Assembly: GCA_003151665.1 (NCBI GenBank)
Contig: PLYD01000060.1
Location: 230 to 34,041 of the forward strand
Source of the DNA: Candidatus Dormiibacterota bacterium
GTDB taxonomy: Bacteria > Chloroflexota > Dormibacteria > Dormibacterales > Dormibacteraceae
DNA length: 33,812 nt
Direction: 5' to 3'
A program made the translations under genes and the position numbers. This document shows, one piece after another, positions 1 through 8,513 of this stretch; positions within the stretch are counted from its first letter, which is position 1; every line of letters begins with the position of its first letter. Under the pieces are notes generated by a model. That model saw only the letters and a program-made list of their open reading frames with translations, was not told the DNA's origin and made no database searches.

Positions 1-196
1 TGACGTCGAGCATCTGCGCGCCGGCTTCGACCTGGGCGACAGCGTCGCGGAGCACGCGGCTGAAATCGCCGGCCCGCATCTCCCCGGCAAGGAGCTTGCG
101 GCCGGTCGGATTGATTCGCTCGCCGATGATGACGAACGGCCGATCGGACCCGATCTCGACCTCTCGAGTGGGCGACGCGAGGATCGTGCGCGTCAT
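1..196 (-). CDS. Pterin-binding (methyltetrahydrofolate) methyltransferase, 5' part only
   Basis: Only the first 65 codons lie in the window; the gene runs off the left edge. The translated start includes FVIIGERINPTGRKLLAGEM followed by a segment ending VEAGAQMLDV. This resembles the first strand and loop of the pterin-binding TIM barrel of methyltetrahydrofolate:corrinoid methyltransferases and dihydropteroate synthases (GERINPTG and the GA.MLDVN strand). Enzymes of this family move a methyl group between tetrahydrofolate and a corrinoid protein in the cytoplasm. The ATG at 196 overlaps the TGA of the upstream gene (ATGA), which implies translational coupling. The GERINPTG form favours methyltetrahydrofolate methyltransferase over folate synthesis, and the neighbours support that. 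The rest of the protein cannot be judged. Confidence 0.78.
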   Translation of the reverse strand, partial: MTRTILASPTREVEIGSDRPFVIIGERINPTGRKLLAGEMRAGDFSRVLRDAVAQVEAGAQMLDV

Positions 197-621
197 GCGG
201 GTTCGGTCGGTGCGGCGCCGGTTGTGCCGCCGGCGGCATCCGCGCCGCGCGCGCTGTCGGCCCTCGCATCGGAGGCCGCATCGGCGGTCGCATCGGCCGT
301 CGCATCCGCCGCCGGGCCCGAGGCGCCGGCCAGGCCCCCCGACGCGACCAGGGCGTTCAGCCGGTGCCGCGTGTATTCGGCTTCCAGGCGTTCGGCCTCG
401 ACGCGCGCCTCGGCCTCGAGGTCGTCGCCGCAGGCTCGCTGGACCTTGCGCCACTGCTCGATGTAGACGTCGAACGCCTTGAGCCCCGCCTTTGTCGCCG
501 CCCGATCGATCGCCACCTGGAAGCGTGGATGGAGCACGATCTTGTGCGACTGGCGGCGGTCCTTCGCGATGACCTGCGCGGGGATGTCGCGCCACCAGAT
601 CACGGTCAGGGTCGCGGCCAT
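193..621 (-). CDS. Virulence-factor-domain protein in a C1-transfer operon
   Basis: This is a 142-residue protein. Residues 1-90 contain TVIWWRDIPAQVIAKD and a basic LHPRFQVAIDRAATKAG segment, which match my memory of the small 'virulence factor' domain (Pfam PF13769 type). Residues 100-142 are an Ala/Asp-rich low-complexity tail with repeated ATADA units, probably disordered. The ATG at 621 overlaps the TGA of the preceding aldehyde dehydrogenase fragment, and its own TGA overlaps the ATG of the methyltransferase at 196, so the three are probably cotranslated. In proteobacteria this domain often sits beside methyltetrahydrofolate and corrinoid methyltransferases in methylated-amine operons. 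That suggests an accessory role in demethylation rather than virulence. The biochemical function is unknown. Confidence 0.72.
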   Translation of the reverse strand: MAATLTVIWWRDIPAQVIAKDRRQSHKIVLHPRFQVAIDRAATKAGLKAFDVYIEQWRKVQRACGDDLEAEARVEAERLEAEYTRHRLNALVASGGLAGASGPAADATADATADAASDARADSARGADAAGGTTGAAPTEPA

Positions 622-1439
622 CAGGCCGCCCCGACGAACGCGGCGATCGACGTCGCCAGCTCGCCGTAGCCGGTCCGGCGCAGCTCGAACGTGAGCCCGA
701 GCGTCGCCGCGGCGGCGCGCGCCACCTCCTTGCCCGTCGAGACGTCGCCGGTCAAGGACACCATCGCGACGTCGGCGTGCCGTACGAGGCCTGCGCCAAC
801 CGGCTCCCCATCGCCCGTGATCACGTTCAGCACGCCTGGCGGGAAGATGTCCGCTGCCAGCTCGGCGAGCCGCAGGGCAGTCATTGGCGTCCACTCCGAC
901 GGCTTCAGCACGACGGTGTTGCCCGCCGCAAGCGCAGGTCCCAGCTTCCAGGCCGCCATCATCAGCGGGTAGTTCCACGGCGCGATCGAGCCGACCACGC
1001 CCAGCGACTCGCGGCGGATGATGCTGGTGAAACCTTTCATATACTCGCCCGCCGACTTGCCCTCCAGGATGCGAGCGGCGCCGGCGAAGAACCTGAAGCA
1101 GTCCGCCGTGGGCGGGATCTCCTCCGACAGTGTCGTGGCGCGCGGCTTGCCGACGTTCTCCGACTCCATGCTCGCGAGCTCTTCGCCGTGCTCGAGGATC
1201 ACGTCGGCGAGCTTCAGCAGCATTTCGCTGCGTTCGCGGGGCGTGGTGTCGAACCAGACCTCGTCGTAAGCCTTCTTCGCCGCCGCGACGGCGCGGTCGA
1301 CGTCCTCGGCGGTTCCCTTGGGCACGTGAGCGATGACCTTGCCGGTGGCGGGATTGATGATCTCCTGGTCGTCGCCGCTCGAGCTATCCGACCACTTGCC
1401 GCCGATGAACAGCTGGTGACGCTTCAGCGTGGTGCTCAT
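621..1439 (-). pseudogene. Aldehyde dehydrogenase lacking its catalytic half
   Basis: The 272-residue product begins with a clear NAD-dependent aldehyde dehydrogenase N-terminus: FIGGKW near residue 10, the PWNYPLMMAAWKLGPALAAG core near 150, the cofactor-binding VVLKPSEWTP, and the LTGDVSTGKEVARAAA turn near 230. Family members are about 475-500 residues. Here the similarity stops just before the ELGGK glutamate and the GQxC catalytic cysteine, and is replaced by about 25 unrelated residues ending at 621. No remaining half appears in any frame of the window. A strong ribosome site (AAGGAGGG) precedes the ATG at 1439. It lies 19 bp after the aminotransferase, the usual pairing for converting GABA or a similar amine to an acid. 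The protein should be inactive as a dehydrogenase. It may be a deletion fusion or an assembly joint. Confidence 0.72.
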
Positions 1440-1458
1440 ATGTCCCTCCTTGCGGGTG

Positions 1459-2793
1459 CTATGACTTCTTCGATTTCGTGCTGGCGGCGACATCAGCGAG
1501 TGCTGCGCCGACAATGTCGAGCCCTTCGTCGAGCTGCTCGTCCGGGATGGTCAGCGGCATCAACGTGCGGATCACGTTGTGGTGGATGCCCGAGCGCAGC
1601 AATATCAGTCCCCGCTCGCGCGCCCGCGCCATGACCTGGGCGGTCTCGGTGTCGGCGGGCTCTTTGGTCTTGCGGTCACGCACGAGCTCCATGCCGGCCA
1701 TCGCGCCCATGACCCTGACGTCGCCGACGAGCTCGTGCTCGGCTGCCCAGCTGCGCATTCGCTCTTCGACGACCGAGCCGATCCTTGCCGCACGCTCGGG
1801 GAGCCGCTCATCGCGCATCACGTCGAGCACTGCGAGGCCGGCCGCGCATGCGACAGGGTTGCCGCCGTACGTACCGCCGAGGCCGCCGGGGCCAGGCGCA
1901 TCCATCACTTCAGCGCGCCCAACAACTCCTGACAGCGGAAAGCCGGCGGCGAGGCTCTTCGCGACCGTCACGAGGTCCGGCGAGATGCCGGAGTGCTCGA
2001 TGGCAAAGAACTTTCCGGTGCGCCCGAAACCACTCTGGATCTCGTCGACGATCAGCAGGATTCCGTGCTTCTTGGTCAGCGCGCGCAGCTGTTCGAGGAA
2101 TGCCTTTGGTGCTGGCACAAAGCCGCCTTCGCCCAGTACGGGTTCGATGATGATGGCGGCCACGCGCTCGGGCGCGACCGACGACTCGAAAAGGTCGTTC
2201 AGTGCCGCGAGCGCCATCTCGGTGCTCCAACCGCGGTACTCGTAGGGGAAGGGGACCTGGTAGATCTCGGCCGCGTAAGGTCCGAAGTTCTGCTTGTAAG
2301 GGACGACCGACCCGGTCAGGCTGAGCGCCAGCAGCGTCCTGCCGTGGAAGGCACCCTGGAAGCTGATGACTGCAGGCCGGCCCGTGTGAGCGCGGGCGAT
2401 CTTGACGGCGTTCTCGACCGCCTCCGCCCCGGTGCTGAAGAAGATGGCCTTCTTCTCGCCCTCTCCGGGGGCCAGCGCGCAAAGGCGCTCGGCGAGGCGC
2501 AGGTAGGACTCGTACATCACCACCTGGAACGAGGTGTGGGTGACGCGGTCCAGCTGGGCCTTGACGGCCGTCATCACGTGCGGGTGGCCGTGGCCGACGT
2601 TCATCACACCGATGCCGCCGGCGAAGTCGATATAGCGGCGGCCCGCGACGTCCCACAGCTCGGCCCCCTTGGCGTGATCGGCGACGATCGGGTGAGCTGT
2701 GGTGATGCCGCGCGGGATGTAGCGCCGGCGCAGCTCGGCCAGCTCCGCCTGCTCGGACTCGGTTGCCGCCGGCTTGATGCTCACGCCACCCAT
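1459..2793 (-). CDS. gabT: Class III PLP aminotransferase, 4-aminobutyrate aminotransferase type
   Basis: The product is about 444 residues with fold type I class III aminotransferase signatures: FAGGIGVMNVGHGHP near the N-terminus, FFSTGAEAVENAVKIAR for phosphate binding, ISFQGAFHGRT, and DEIQSGFGRTGKFFA followed by VTVAKSLAAGFPLS carrying the PLP lysine. These match 4-aminobutyrate:2-oxoglutarate aminotransferases, which make succinic semialdehyde and glutamate. Related omega-aminotransferases cannot be excluded. Two starts are possible. The ATG at 2829 has no visible ribosome site and overlaps the divergent ORF. The ATG at 2793 (MGGVSIK) is preferred because it lies closer to conserved sequence, although its AAGGG/AGGAG spacing is imperfect. 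The truncated aldehyde dehydrogenase follows on the same strand. Confidence 0.87.
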   Translation of the reverse strand: MGGVSIKPAATESEQAELAELRRRYIPRGITTAHPIVADHAKGAELWDVAGRRYIDFAGGIGVMNVGHGHPHVMTAVKAQLDRVTHTSFQVVMYESYLRLAERLCALAPGEGEKKAIFFSTGAEAVENAVKIARAHTGRPAVISFQGAFHGRTLLALSLTGSVVPYKQNFGPYAAEIYQVPFPYEYRGWSTEMALAALNDLFESSVAPERVAAIIIEPVLGEGGFVPAPKAFLEQLRALTKKHGILLIVDEIQSGFGRTGKFFAIEHSGISPDLVTVAKSLAAGFPLSGVVGRAEVMDAPGPGGLGGTYGGNPVACAAGLAVLDVMRDERLPERAARIGSVVEERMRSWAAEHELVGDVRVMGAMAGMELVRDRKTKEPADTETAQVMARARERGLILLRSGIHHNVIRTLMPLTIPDEQLDEGLDIVGAALADVAASTKSKKS

Positions 2794-2887
2794 CTCCTGA
2801 ACCCTTCGATTGAGAGCCCTGACATTCAAACACGGGCGCAGGATGCCGCGCCTGCTTCCTGTCGGCCTACCCTACGCTCGGGGAGAG

Positions 2888-3832
2888 ATGGAAGGCACTG
2901 AAACGGAAGTTGCGTCGGCCGCGGTGGAGCGGTTCTGGCCGGGTCGGCCGGCACGGATCGCCGCACTCTCCGGCGGAACCACCAACCGCAACTACCGCGT
3001 GGACGTGGACGGCTCGTCATTTGTGCTGCGCGTCGGCGGAAAGGACACCAACCTCCTGGGAATCGACCGCGCCACCGAGCACGCGGCCAGCCTTCGCGCG
3101 GCTGAGATCGGTGTCGGTCCGGCGGTGGTCGCCTTCGTCGAATCGGAGGGCTGGCTGGTGACGCGCTTTATCAGCGGCAAGGGCATCCCCCCGGAGGAGC
3201 TTCGCACGCCAGAGGGAATTCGCAGGGTTGCCGCCGTCCTGCGAAAGATCCACAAAGCGGCTGCGATTCCTGGCCGGTTTGACGCGCACGCCGTCGTCGA
3301 TCAATACCGTGAGGAGGCAACGAGGCATGGGGTGTGGATCCCTGCCGAGTTCGACCACGCGCACCTCGCGTCGGAGCGCATCCGGCGAGCCCGGGGGCCT
3401 CAGCCACAGGTGCCATGCCACAACGACCTTCTGAACGCCAACTTCATTGACGATGGCGAGATCCGCATCGTCGACTGGGAGTACGCCGGCATGGGCGATC
3501 GCTTTTTCGACCTCGCCAACCTGTCGGTCAATCACGACTTCAGCATCGATGACGACCGTTTGCTGGTAGCGGCTTACTTTGGTGTCGAGAGGCCCGCGGA
3601 CCTGGCCGCCCTCAGGTTGATGCGGCTGATGTCCGACTTCCGCGAGGCGATGTGGGGAGTCCTACAGAGCGGAATCTCCACTCTCGACTTCGATTTCAGG
3701 AGTTATGCCGACAAACATTTCAACCGCCTGCTGCTCGCCGCGGCAGACCCTGACTTCGAGCACTACCTCCGGCAGACGAGCGCGGGCAGGATGGAGGATC
3801 CCCCGCCTGCTGCTCGCCGCCGCGGACCCTGA
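2888..3832 (+). CDS. Choline/aminoglycoside kinase-family phosphotransferase
   Basis: The 314-residue protein has a protein-kinase-like phosphotransferase fold. It shows an N-terminal LSGGTTNRNYRV nucleotide loop, a lysine-poor FVLRVGG strand, the Brenner catalytic motif CHNDLLNANF (HxDxxxxN) near residue 180, and the metal-binding IVDWEYAG. The GGxTNxNY pattern and the DWEYAGMGDRFFDLANLSVN segment resemble choline/ethanolamine kinases (LicA type) more than antibiotic kinases. The ATG at 2888 follows a purine-rich GGGAGAG. An in-frame ATG at 2810 would add 26 residues that do not look conserved and would overlap the divergent aminotransferase. Choline or ethanolamine phosphorylation fits the methylamine context, but the substrate is not proven. 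Confidence 0.82.
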   Translation: MEGTETEVASAAVERFWPGRPARIAALSGGTTNRNYRVDVDGSSFVLRVGGKDTNLLGIDRATEHAASLRAAEIGVGPAVVAFVESEGWLVTRFISGKGIPPEELRTPEGIRRVAAVLRKIHKAAAIPGRFDAHAVVDQYREEATRHGVWIPAEFDHAHLASERIRRARGPQPQVPCHNDLLNANFIDDGEIRIVDWEYAGMGDRFFDLANLSVNHDFSIDDDRLLVAAYFGVERPADLAALRLMRLMSDFREAMWGVLQSGISTLDFDFRSYADKHFNRLLLAAADPDFEHYLRQTSAGRMEDPPPAARRRGP

Positions 3833-3906
3833 CCGGAAATGTCATGGGACGTTTGAGCGCGACTTTTGTGCGCACCTGAACGTCCCCTCCGGCCGCTGCG
3901 CGGCCA

Positions 3907-3927
3907 CCTCCCCGGCGAGCGGGGAGG
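3907..3927. terminator. GC-rich hairpin between convergent genes
   Basis: An 8-bp perfect stem (CCTCCCCG paired with CGGGGAGG) with a 5-nt loop sits in the 111-bp gap between two converging genes. Neither strand has a clear T-run after it, so it may be a weak bidirectional terminator. The rest of the gap shows a second short GC hairpin near 3890-3905 and nothing else. Confidence 0.4.
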
Positions 3928-3943
3928 ATCGACCTATTAATTC

Positions 3944-6358
3944 TTAAGCGCGCACTCGTGTGCCTTTCGGGTCGTAAAGGGGCTCTTCAGAGACCGTGCC
4001 TGTCACCCAGGTGCCGAAGATTTCGACCTCGACAGGGGTGCCAGGCACGGCATCGGCGGGCACATACGCGTACGCGATCGAGCGTCCGACCGAGTAGCCG
4101 TAGCCTCCGCTCGTGACGCGGCCCATGGCGCTGCCGATCTTGACCGGTTCGGACCCGAGCGCAACCGAGTGGGGGTCGTCGAGCACCAGGCAGGCGAGCC
4201 TCGTGGTGGCTGGCGTTTCGCGCGCTTTGAGCAGTGCTTGCCGGCCGATGAAATCGCCCTTGTCGAGCTTGACGCAGAAGCCCAGCCCCGCCTGGTACGG
4301 GTTGGCCTCGGGGCCGATGTCGGAGCCCCACGCGCGGTAGCCCTTCTCAAGCCGCAGCGAGTCGACGGCCTTGTAGCCGCCGGCCACGAGGCCATGGTTC
4401 CCGCCCACCTCCCACAGCGTGTCCCACAAGCGCTGGCCGAACTCCGAAGGGCAGTACAGCTCCCAGCCAAGCTCGCCCACGTATGTCACGCGCAACGCAA
4501 GGCATGGCACCGACCCGACGGGAAGCTGTTGCGCCGTCATGTAGGGGAACGCCGCATTGCTGATGTCGGTCGTGGTCAGCGGCTGGAGGATTTGCCTGGC
4601 GGCCGGTCCCCAAAGCCCGATGCACGCAGATGCCGACGTGACGTCCTCGACCTGCACTGATCCGTCATCGGGCGCGTGGTCGCGGATCCACGACAGGTCG
4701 TGCTGCCCGAAAGCGGTGCCGGTGACGACCCTGAACCGGTCCTCCGCCAATCGGGTGATCGTGAAGTCGCACTCGATGCCGCCACCTTCGTTGAGCATCT
4801 GGGTGTACGTCAGCGTGCCGATGCCGCGCGCGACGTGGTTGTCTGAGAGCGTCTCGAGATAGTCAGCCGCGCCGTGCCCGCGAATCTCGATCTTCGCGAA
4901 CGACGTGAAGTCGAAGAGTGCCGCGTTCTCGCGACACGCCTTGTGCTCGGCGGCGATTGCTGGCGACCACAGCCGCCCAGCCCACCCCCTGGGCCTCAGC
5001 GACTCGTCGCCCGCCGCCTGGTTTGGTTCGAACCAGTTGGCTCGCTCCCAGCCGGACTTTTCGCCGAAGGCGGCGCCGCGCTCGGCCAGCCTTGTGTAGA
5101 TCGGAGAGACTCGCAACGGCCTGCCAGCGCTTCGCTCATGGCCTGGGTACTTGACGTCGTAGTAGGTCGAGTACACCTCGCGCGTGCGGACCAGGGTGTA
5201 CTCGCGGCTCGTGTAGTGGCGGCCGAAGCGGCGGGAGTCCATCTCCCACGTATCGAGACTGGGCCGTCCTTCGACTATCCACTCCGCAACGAGGCGGCCC
5301 ATGCCGCCGGCGCCGGCGAGCCCATGCGCGCAGAAACCGGCCGCGACCCAGAACCCGCGGATCTCGCTCGGGCCGAGGATGAACTCGCCGTCCGGAGTGA
5401 AGGCCTCGGGGCCGTTGACCAAACGCACCACTCCGGCGTCCTTGATGTCGGGAGTCCTGACGATCGCGTTCGTCATCAAGGGCTCGAAGCGATCCCAGTC
5501 GGGTTCGAGCAGCTTGCCGTTGAAATCCGGCGGTATGCCATCGAGACCCCACGGCGCGGGATCGCGCTCGTAGCCGCCCATGATCAGCCCGCCCGATTCG
5601 GGTCGGTAGTAGACGAGCAGCGATGGGTCGCGCATCGTCGGCATGTCGAGTGGCAGCCCGGAAGGAGTCGTGATCAAGTACTCGTGGGCCATCGGGATGA
5701 TCGGCACGTTGACGCCGGCCATGCGGCCGATCTCGGTCGCGAACATCCCACCGGCGTTGACCACCAGCTCCGTCTCGATATCGCCACGGTCGGTGATGAC
5801 GCGCCGGACCTTGCCGCCGGTGACGTCGATCGCTGTGACCCTGGTGTCCTCGCAGATCTCCGCGCCCCGCCGGCGGGCGCCTTCGACCAGCGCGAAGGTG
5901 AGCTGGCTCGGATCGATGTAACCGTCGGTGGGCAAAAACGCGGCGCCGAGGACCCCATCCGCAGACATGGGCGGAAACATCCGTTGCGCCTCTTGGGCCG
6001 AGATGAGCTCGAGGGGGAGGCCAAACGTCTTCGCCCACCCAGCCTGACGCGCGAGCTCCTCCATGCGCTCCTGGCTCGAAGCGAGACGTAGCGAGCCGAC
6101 TTCGTGCCATCCGGTCTCGAGGCCGACCTCCGTGCCGAGGGTCCTGTAGAGGTCGACGGAGTTCATCATCATCTGGGCGAGGCTGATGGACCCGCGGAGC
6201 TGGCCGACAAGGCCGGCCGAGTGAAACGTCGATCCGCTGGTGACGCGCGATCTTTCGACGAGGACCGTGTCGGCCCAGCCGAGGCGCGCGAGCCAGTACA
6301 GGATTGCTGCACCGCCGACGCCTCCGCCGATGACGACAGCACGGGCGTGCGTTCTCAC
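3944..6358 (-). CDS. FAD-dependent dimethylglycine/sarcosine dehydrogenase-like protein with GcvT domain
   Basis: The 804 residues match the length of the dimethylglycine and sarcosine dehydrogenase family. The order is an N-terminal DAO-type FAD domain (GGGVGG at 11-16, E35 for the ribose, and SGSTFHSAGL with H46 where the family attaches FAD covalently), a central linker domain to about residue 420, and a GcvT-type aminomethyltransferase domain (about 430-700) with a C-terminal barrel. Such enzymes oxidatively demethylate N-methylglycines and pass the C1 unit to tetrahydrofolate in the cytoplasm. The start ATG at 6358 sits a few residues before the FAD loop. The APC permease is upstream on the same strand but is separated by a hairpin. 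The exact substrate (dimethylglycine, sarcosine or another N-methyl amino acid) cannot be read from sequence. Confidence 0.9.
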   Translation of the reverse strand: MRTHARAVVIGGGVGGAAILYWLARLGWADTVLVERSRVTSGSTFHSAGLVGQLRGSISLAQMMMNSVDLYRTLGTEVGLETGWHEVGSLRLASSQERMEELARQAGWAKTFGLPLELISAQEAQRMFPPMSADGVLGAAFLPTDGYIDPSQLTFALVEGARRRGAEICEDTRVTAIDVTGGKVRRVITDRGDIETELVVNAGGMFATEIGRMAGVNVPIIPMAHEYLITTPSGLPLDMPTMRDPSLLVYYRPESGGLIMGGYERDPAPWGLDGIPPDFNGKLLEPDWDRFEPLMTNAIVRTPDIKDAGVVRLVNGPEAFTPDGEFILGPSEIRGFWVAAGFCAHGLAGAGGMGRLVAEWIVEGRPSLDTWEMDSRRFGRHYTSREYTLVRTREVYSTYYDVKYPGHERSAGRPLRVSPIYTRLAERGAAFGEKSGWERANWFEPNQAAGDESLRPRGWAGRLWSPAIAAEHKACRENAALFDFTSFAKIEIRGHGAADYLETLSDNHVARGIGTLTYTQMLNEGGGIECDFTITRLAEDRFRVVTGTAFGQHDLSWIRDHAPDDGSVQVEDVTSASACIGLWGPAARQILQPLTTTDISNAAFPYMTAQQLPVGSVPCLALRVTYVGELGWELYCPSEFGQRLWDTLWEVGGNHGLVAGGYKAVDSLRLEKGYRAWGSDIGPEANPYQAGLGFCVKLDKGDFIGRQALLKARETPATTRLACLVLDDPHSVALGSEPVKIGSAMGRVTSGGYGYSVGRSIAYAYVPADAVPGTPVEVEIFGTWVTGTVSEEPLYDPKGTRVRA

Positions 6359-6379
6359 GGTTTCAGGGTGTCAGGAATT

Positions 6380-6408
6380 GCGGGGCTGGATATAGCATCC
6401 AGCCCCGC
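6380..6408. terminator. Perfect 12-bp hairpin between permease and dehydrogenase
   Basis: Both arms (GCGGGGCTGGAT and ATCCAGCCCCGC) pair over 12 bp around the 5-nt loop ATAGC. It lies directly after the permease stop and before the dehydrogenase start. No long U-tract follows on the minus strand, so it may be a partial terminator or an mRNA-stabilising element setting different levels for the two genes. Confidence 0.6.
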
Positions 6409-6416
6409 ACGCGTTT

Positions 6417-7973
6417 TCAGGCGTTGGCTTGACTCTGTGCCTGCGTCGGCTGCACGGTCGCGGGCGCGTTCCGCTGGGCGATCAGGAAATAGATCACGCC
6501 GATGATGAGGATCAGCCCGAGGGTGGCCTCAAAGACTGGAATGTTGCCGAGAGTTCCGCCGATGGTGACGTTTGGCAGGGCGCTCAAGGGCGGGTTCTGG
6601 CCGCCGACCGCTGCGTTGCGCGGCCACAGGAAGTTGATCTCCATGGCGATGCCCCAGACCAACCCAAGGATGTTGATGATGGTGCCCCACTGCCCGAGCT
6701 TGAAGGGCGCCGAATCCTTGGGCCAACCACGGAACCGGGCGACAAGGATGGCGAAGTTGCCGAGAATGTACGCTAGGTAGATCATCCCCGTGGCGCCGAT
6801 GGCGATGGTGCCCGCGCCGACGTAGTAGATCAGCGGCAGGCCGGCAAGTACGCCGACCACGATGCACGTGCCGATGGGAGTGTGCAGGCGGGAGCTGACG
6901 TTGTTGTAGTACTTGGCCAGCGGGAGCTTGCCGTCGCGGCCCATGCCGAAAGCCAATCGGATGGTCGAGGTCTGGATGGCCAGGCAGCAGACGTAGATTG
7001 CCGCAAAGACGACGAACAGGTAGAGGTTTGCCGCCCAGCCCGGGAAGTTCGAGGTGATGATCTGGACCAGCGGGCCGTTGACGAACTTTCCGGGGGTGTT
7101 CGTGTCTGTGACGAACTTGCTCATGTCACCCGGGACGGCGATGACGACCGCGAACAGGAAGATCGCGCCGATGATGGCCGCGCCGATGATGGCGGCGAGC
7201 ACGGCCTGGGGAGCGGCCTGCCGGGGGTTCTTGGTTTCCTCGGCCAGGGTGCTCGCCGTGTCAAATCCGTAGATCACGAACAGGGACATGAACATCGCGG
7301 CGAGGAATGTCCCCGCCTGATTGTTGAAACCCGAGCCGAGATAGCTGAAGTCGGTGAAGGTCGAGAGGGATTGGTGGTGGTAGAAGAGAAGCAGGATCAG
7401 CGCGAACACCACCATGCCGAGAATCTCGAACACCACACCGGTGTTGTTGACGAACGCCACGATCCGGACGCCGAAGATGCTCAGCAGGGTGGTGCTCAAT
7501 AGCACTAGGGCGGCGACGTTGCGCTCGGTGTCGAGGTCGGTTGGGATCGTGGTCCCGAACACGTTGTTAAGCAGCGGAATCAGCACCAGTGGCACTGTGG
7601 CGACGACCGCCGCGACTGTGAGTAATCCCGCGAACAGGTAGATCCAGCCCGTGAACCACGCATAGGTGCGATTCGAAAGGTATTTGGTCCACTGGTAGAC
7701 GGACCCCGCGACTGGGAAGTGGGAGCTAACCTCGGCGAAGTTCAATCCGATGATCAGTTGTCCGACAACGACGATCGGCCAGCTCCAGAAGAACGATGGC
7801 CCGGCGAGGCCGATGCCAAGGATGAACAGGGTGAAAATGCCTGTCGACGGCGAGATATAGGAAAAGGCGACAGCGAAGCTGGAGTAGACGCCGAGAACGC
7901 GCCGCAGCTCTTGTTTATACCCAAACCTCGCCAGGTCCTGGGCGTCTGTATGGGTGTCCGGTGTGGCGCTCAA
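6417..7973 (-). CDS. APC-superfamily amino acid/amine permease
   Basis: About 518 residues with roughly 12 hydrophobic helices. The N-terminal region FGYKQELRRVLGVYSSFAVAFSYISP and helix 1 SPSTGIFTLF are typical of the APC family; the FGYKQEL opening followed by a long first helix is common in GABA, choline and amino-acid permeases of this branch. FAEVSSHFPVAGSVYQW is the conserved helix 2-3 loop. The preferred start is TTG at 7973, because GAGGAGGGG lies just upstream; an upstream ATG at 8027 would place that ribosome site inside the gene. It is an inner-membrane importer that likely feeds the adjacent aminotransferase or dehydrogenase. The substrate is not determinable. Confidence 0.88.
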   Translation of the reverse strand: MSATPDTHTDAQDLARFGYKQELRRVLGVYSSFAVAFSYISPSTGIFTLFILGIGLAGPSFFWSWPIVVVGQLIIGLNFAEVSSHFPVAGSVYQWTKYLSNRTYAWFTGWIYLFAGLLTVAAVVATVPLVLIPLLNNVFGTTIPTDLDTERNVAALVLLSTTLLSIFGVRIVAFVNNTGVVFEILGMVVFALILLLFYHHQSLSTFTDFSYLGSGFNNQAGTFLAAMFMSLFVIYGFDTASTLAEETKNPRQAAPQAVLAAIIGAAIIGAIFLFAVVIAVPGDMSKFVTDTNTPGKFVNGPLVQIITSNFPGWAANLYLFVVFAAIYVCCLAIQTSTIRLAFGMGRDGKLPLAKYYNNVSSRLHTPIGTCIVVGVLAGLPLIYYVGAGTIAIGATGMIYLAYILGNFAILVARFRGWPKDSAPFKLGQWGTIINILGLVWGIAMEINFLWPRNAAVGGQNPPLSALPNVTIGGTLGNIPVFEATLGLILIIGVIYFLIAQRNAPATVQPTQAQSQANA

Positions 7974-8065
7974 AGCTTCCCCTCCTCGCGTACGTCGACC
8001 CCTGTGAATTGCCGCGGACGCTATCACTCGGTTTCGAGCGCGTCAACGGTCGCGCGCAACGCAAC

Positions 8066-8093
8066 AAAAAAGGGGCCGGCGGGAGCCGGCCCC
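8066..8093 (-). terminator. Rho-independent terminator of the YCII gene
   Basis: On the minus strand a 9-bp GC stem (GGGGCCGGC / GCCGGCCCC, loop of 4) is followed by six T. It lies 18 bp past the stop at 8112 and is a textbook intrinsic terminator. Confidence 0.88.
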
Positions 8094-8111
8094 TGGTCGA
8101 GAAAATCTCGC

Positions 8112-8459
8112 TTACATCGAGAAGATCGGGCGGACCTCCACGGCACCCACGTGGGCCGCCGGGCAGTTGGCCGCAGTCGCGACTGCCTCGTCGAGGTCCT
8201 TGGCTTCGATCACGTAGAAGCCGACCAGCTGGTCGTCGCCGTGCACGAAGGGTCCTGCGGTCGCCTGGGTGGAACCGTTCCGCACCCGCACCGTCTTCGA
8301 GGTTTTCGAGCCCTGGACGGGGTCGCCGGCCTTGAACATGCCCTTGCCGTCGATCTCTTCGAAATACTGGTTGAACGCGGCGTTCTGGGCATCGAATTGC
8401 GCGCTCCCGGGCGCCGGCATCTTCGACTCGTCGGCATAGAGAAGGTAGAGGTATTTCAC
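8112..8459 (-). CDS. YCII-related (DGPF-type) domain protein
   Basis: The 115-residue protein starts MKYLYLLYADESKMP and contains AGDPVQGSKTSKTVRVRNG, then TAGPFVHGDDQLVGFYVIEAKDLDEAVATAANCP and a VEVRPIF end. This is the ferredoxin-like YCII / DGPF domain (PF03795 type), often paired with ECF sigma factors in actinobacteria and Chloroflexota. AGPF replaces the usual DGPF. AGGAG lies about 11 nt before the ATG. It follows the DUF1059 gene by 54 bp on the same strand and ends at a strong terminator, so the two probably form a small operon. An ECF sigma gene is nearby at 9544. The biochemical role of the family is unsettled. Confidence 0.88.
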   Translation of the reverse strand: MKYLYLLYADESKMPAPGSAQFDAQNAAFNQYFEEIDGKGMFKAGDPVQGSKTSKTVRVRNGSTQATAGPFVHGDDQLVGFYVIEAKDLDEAVATAANCPAAHVGAVEVRPIFSM

Positions 8460-8513
8460 TCGCTGACTCCTTATAAGGCCACCTGACGGTGGCGTGGTGG
8501 TGGCTGGAGTGGG

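Noticed and set aside
4874..6091. Long open frame opposite the dehydrogenase gene
   Set aside because: Composition is Arg/Pro/Ala/Gly-rich and it mirrors a clear coding gene on the minus strand.
8469..8478. CCTTATAAGG palindrome as an operator
   Set aside because: Short, overlaps the ribosome-site region of the YCII gene and has no second copy.
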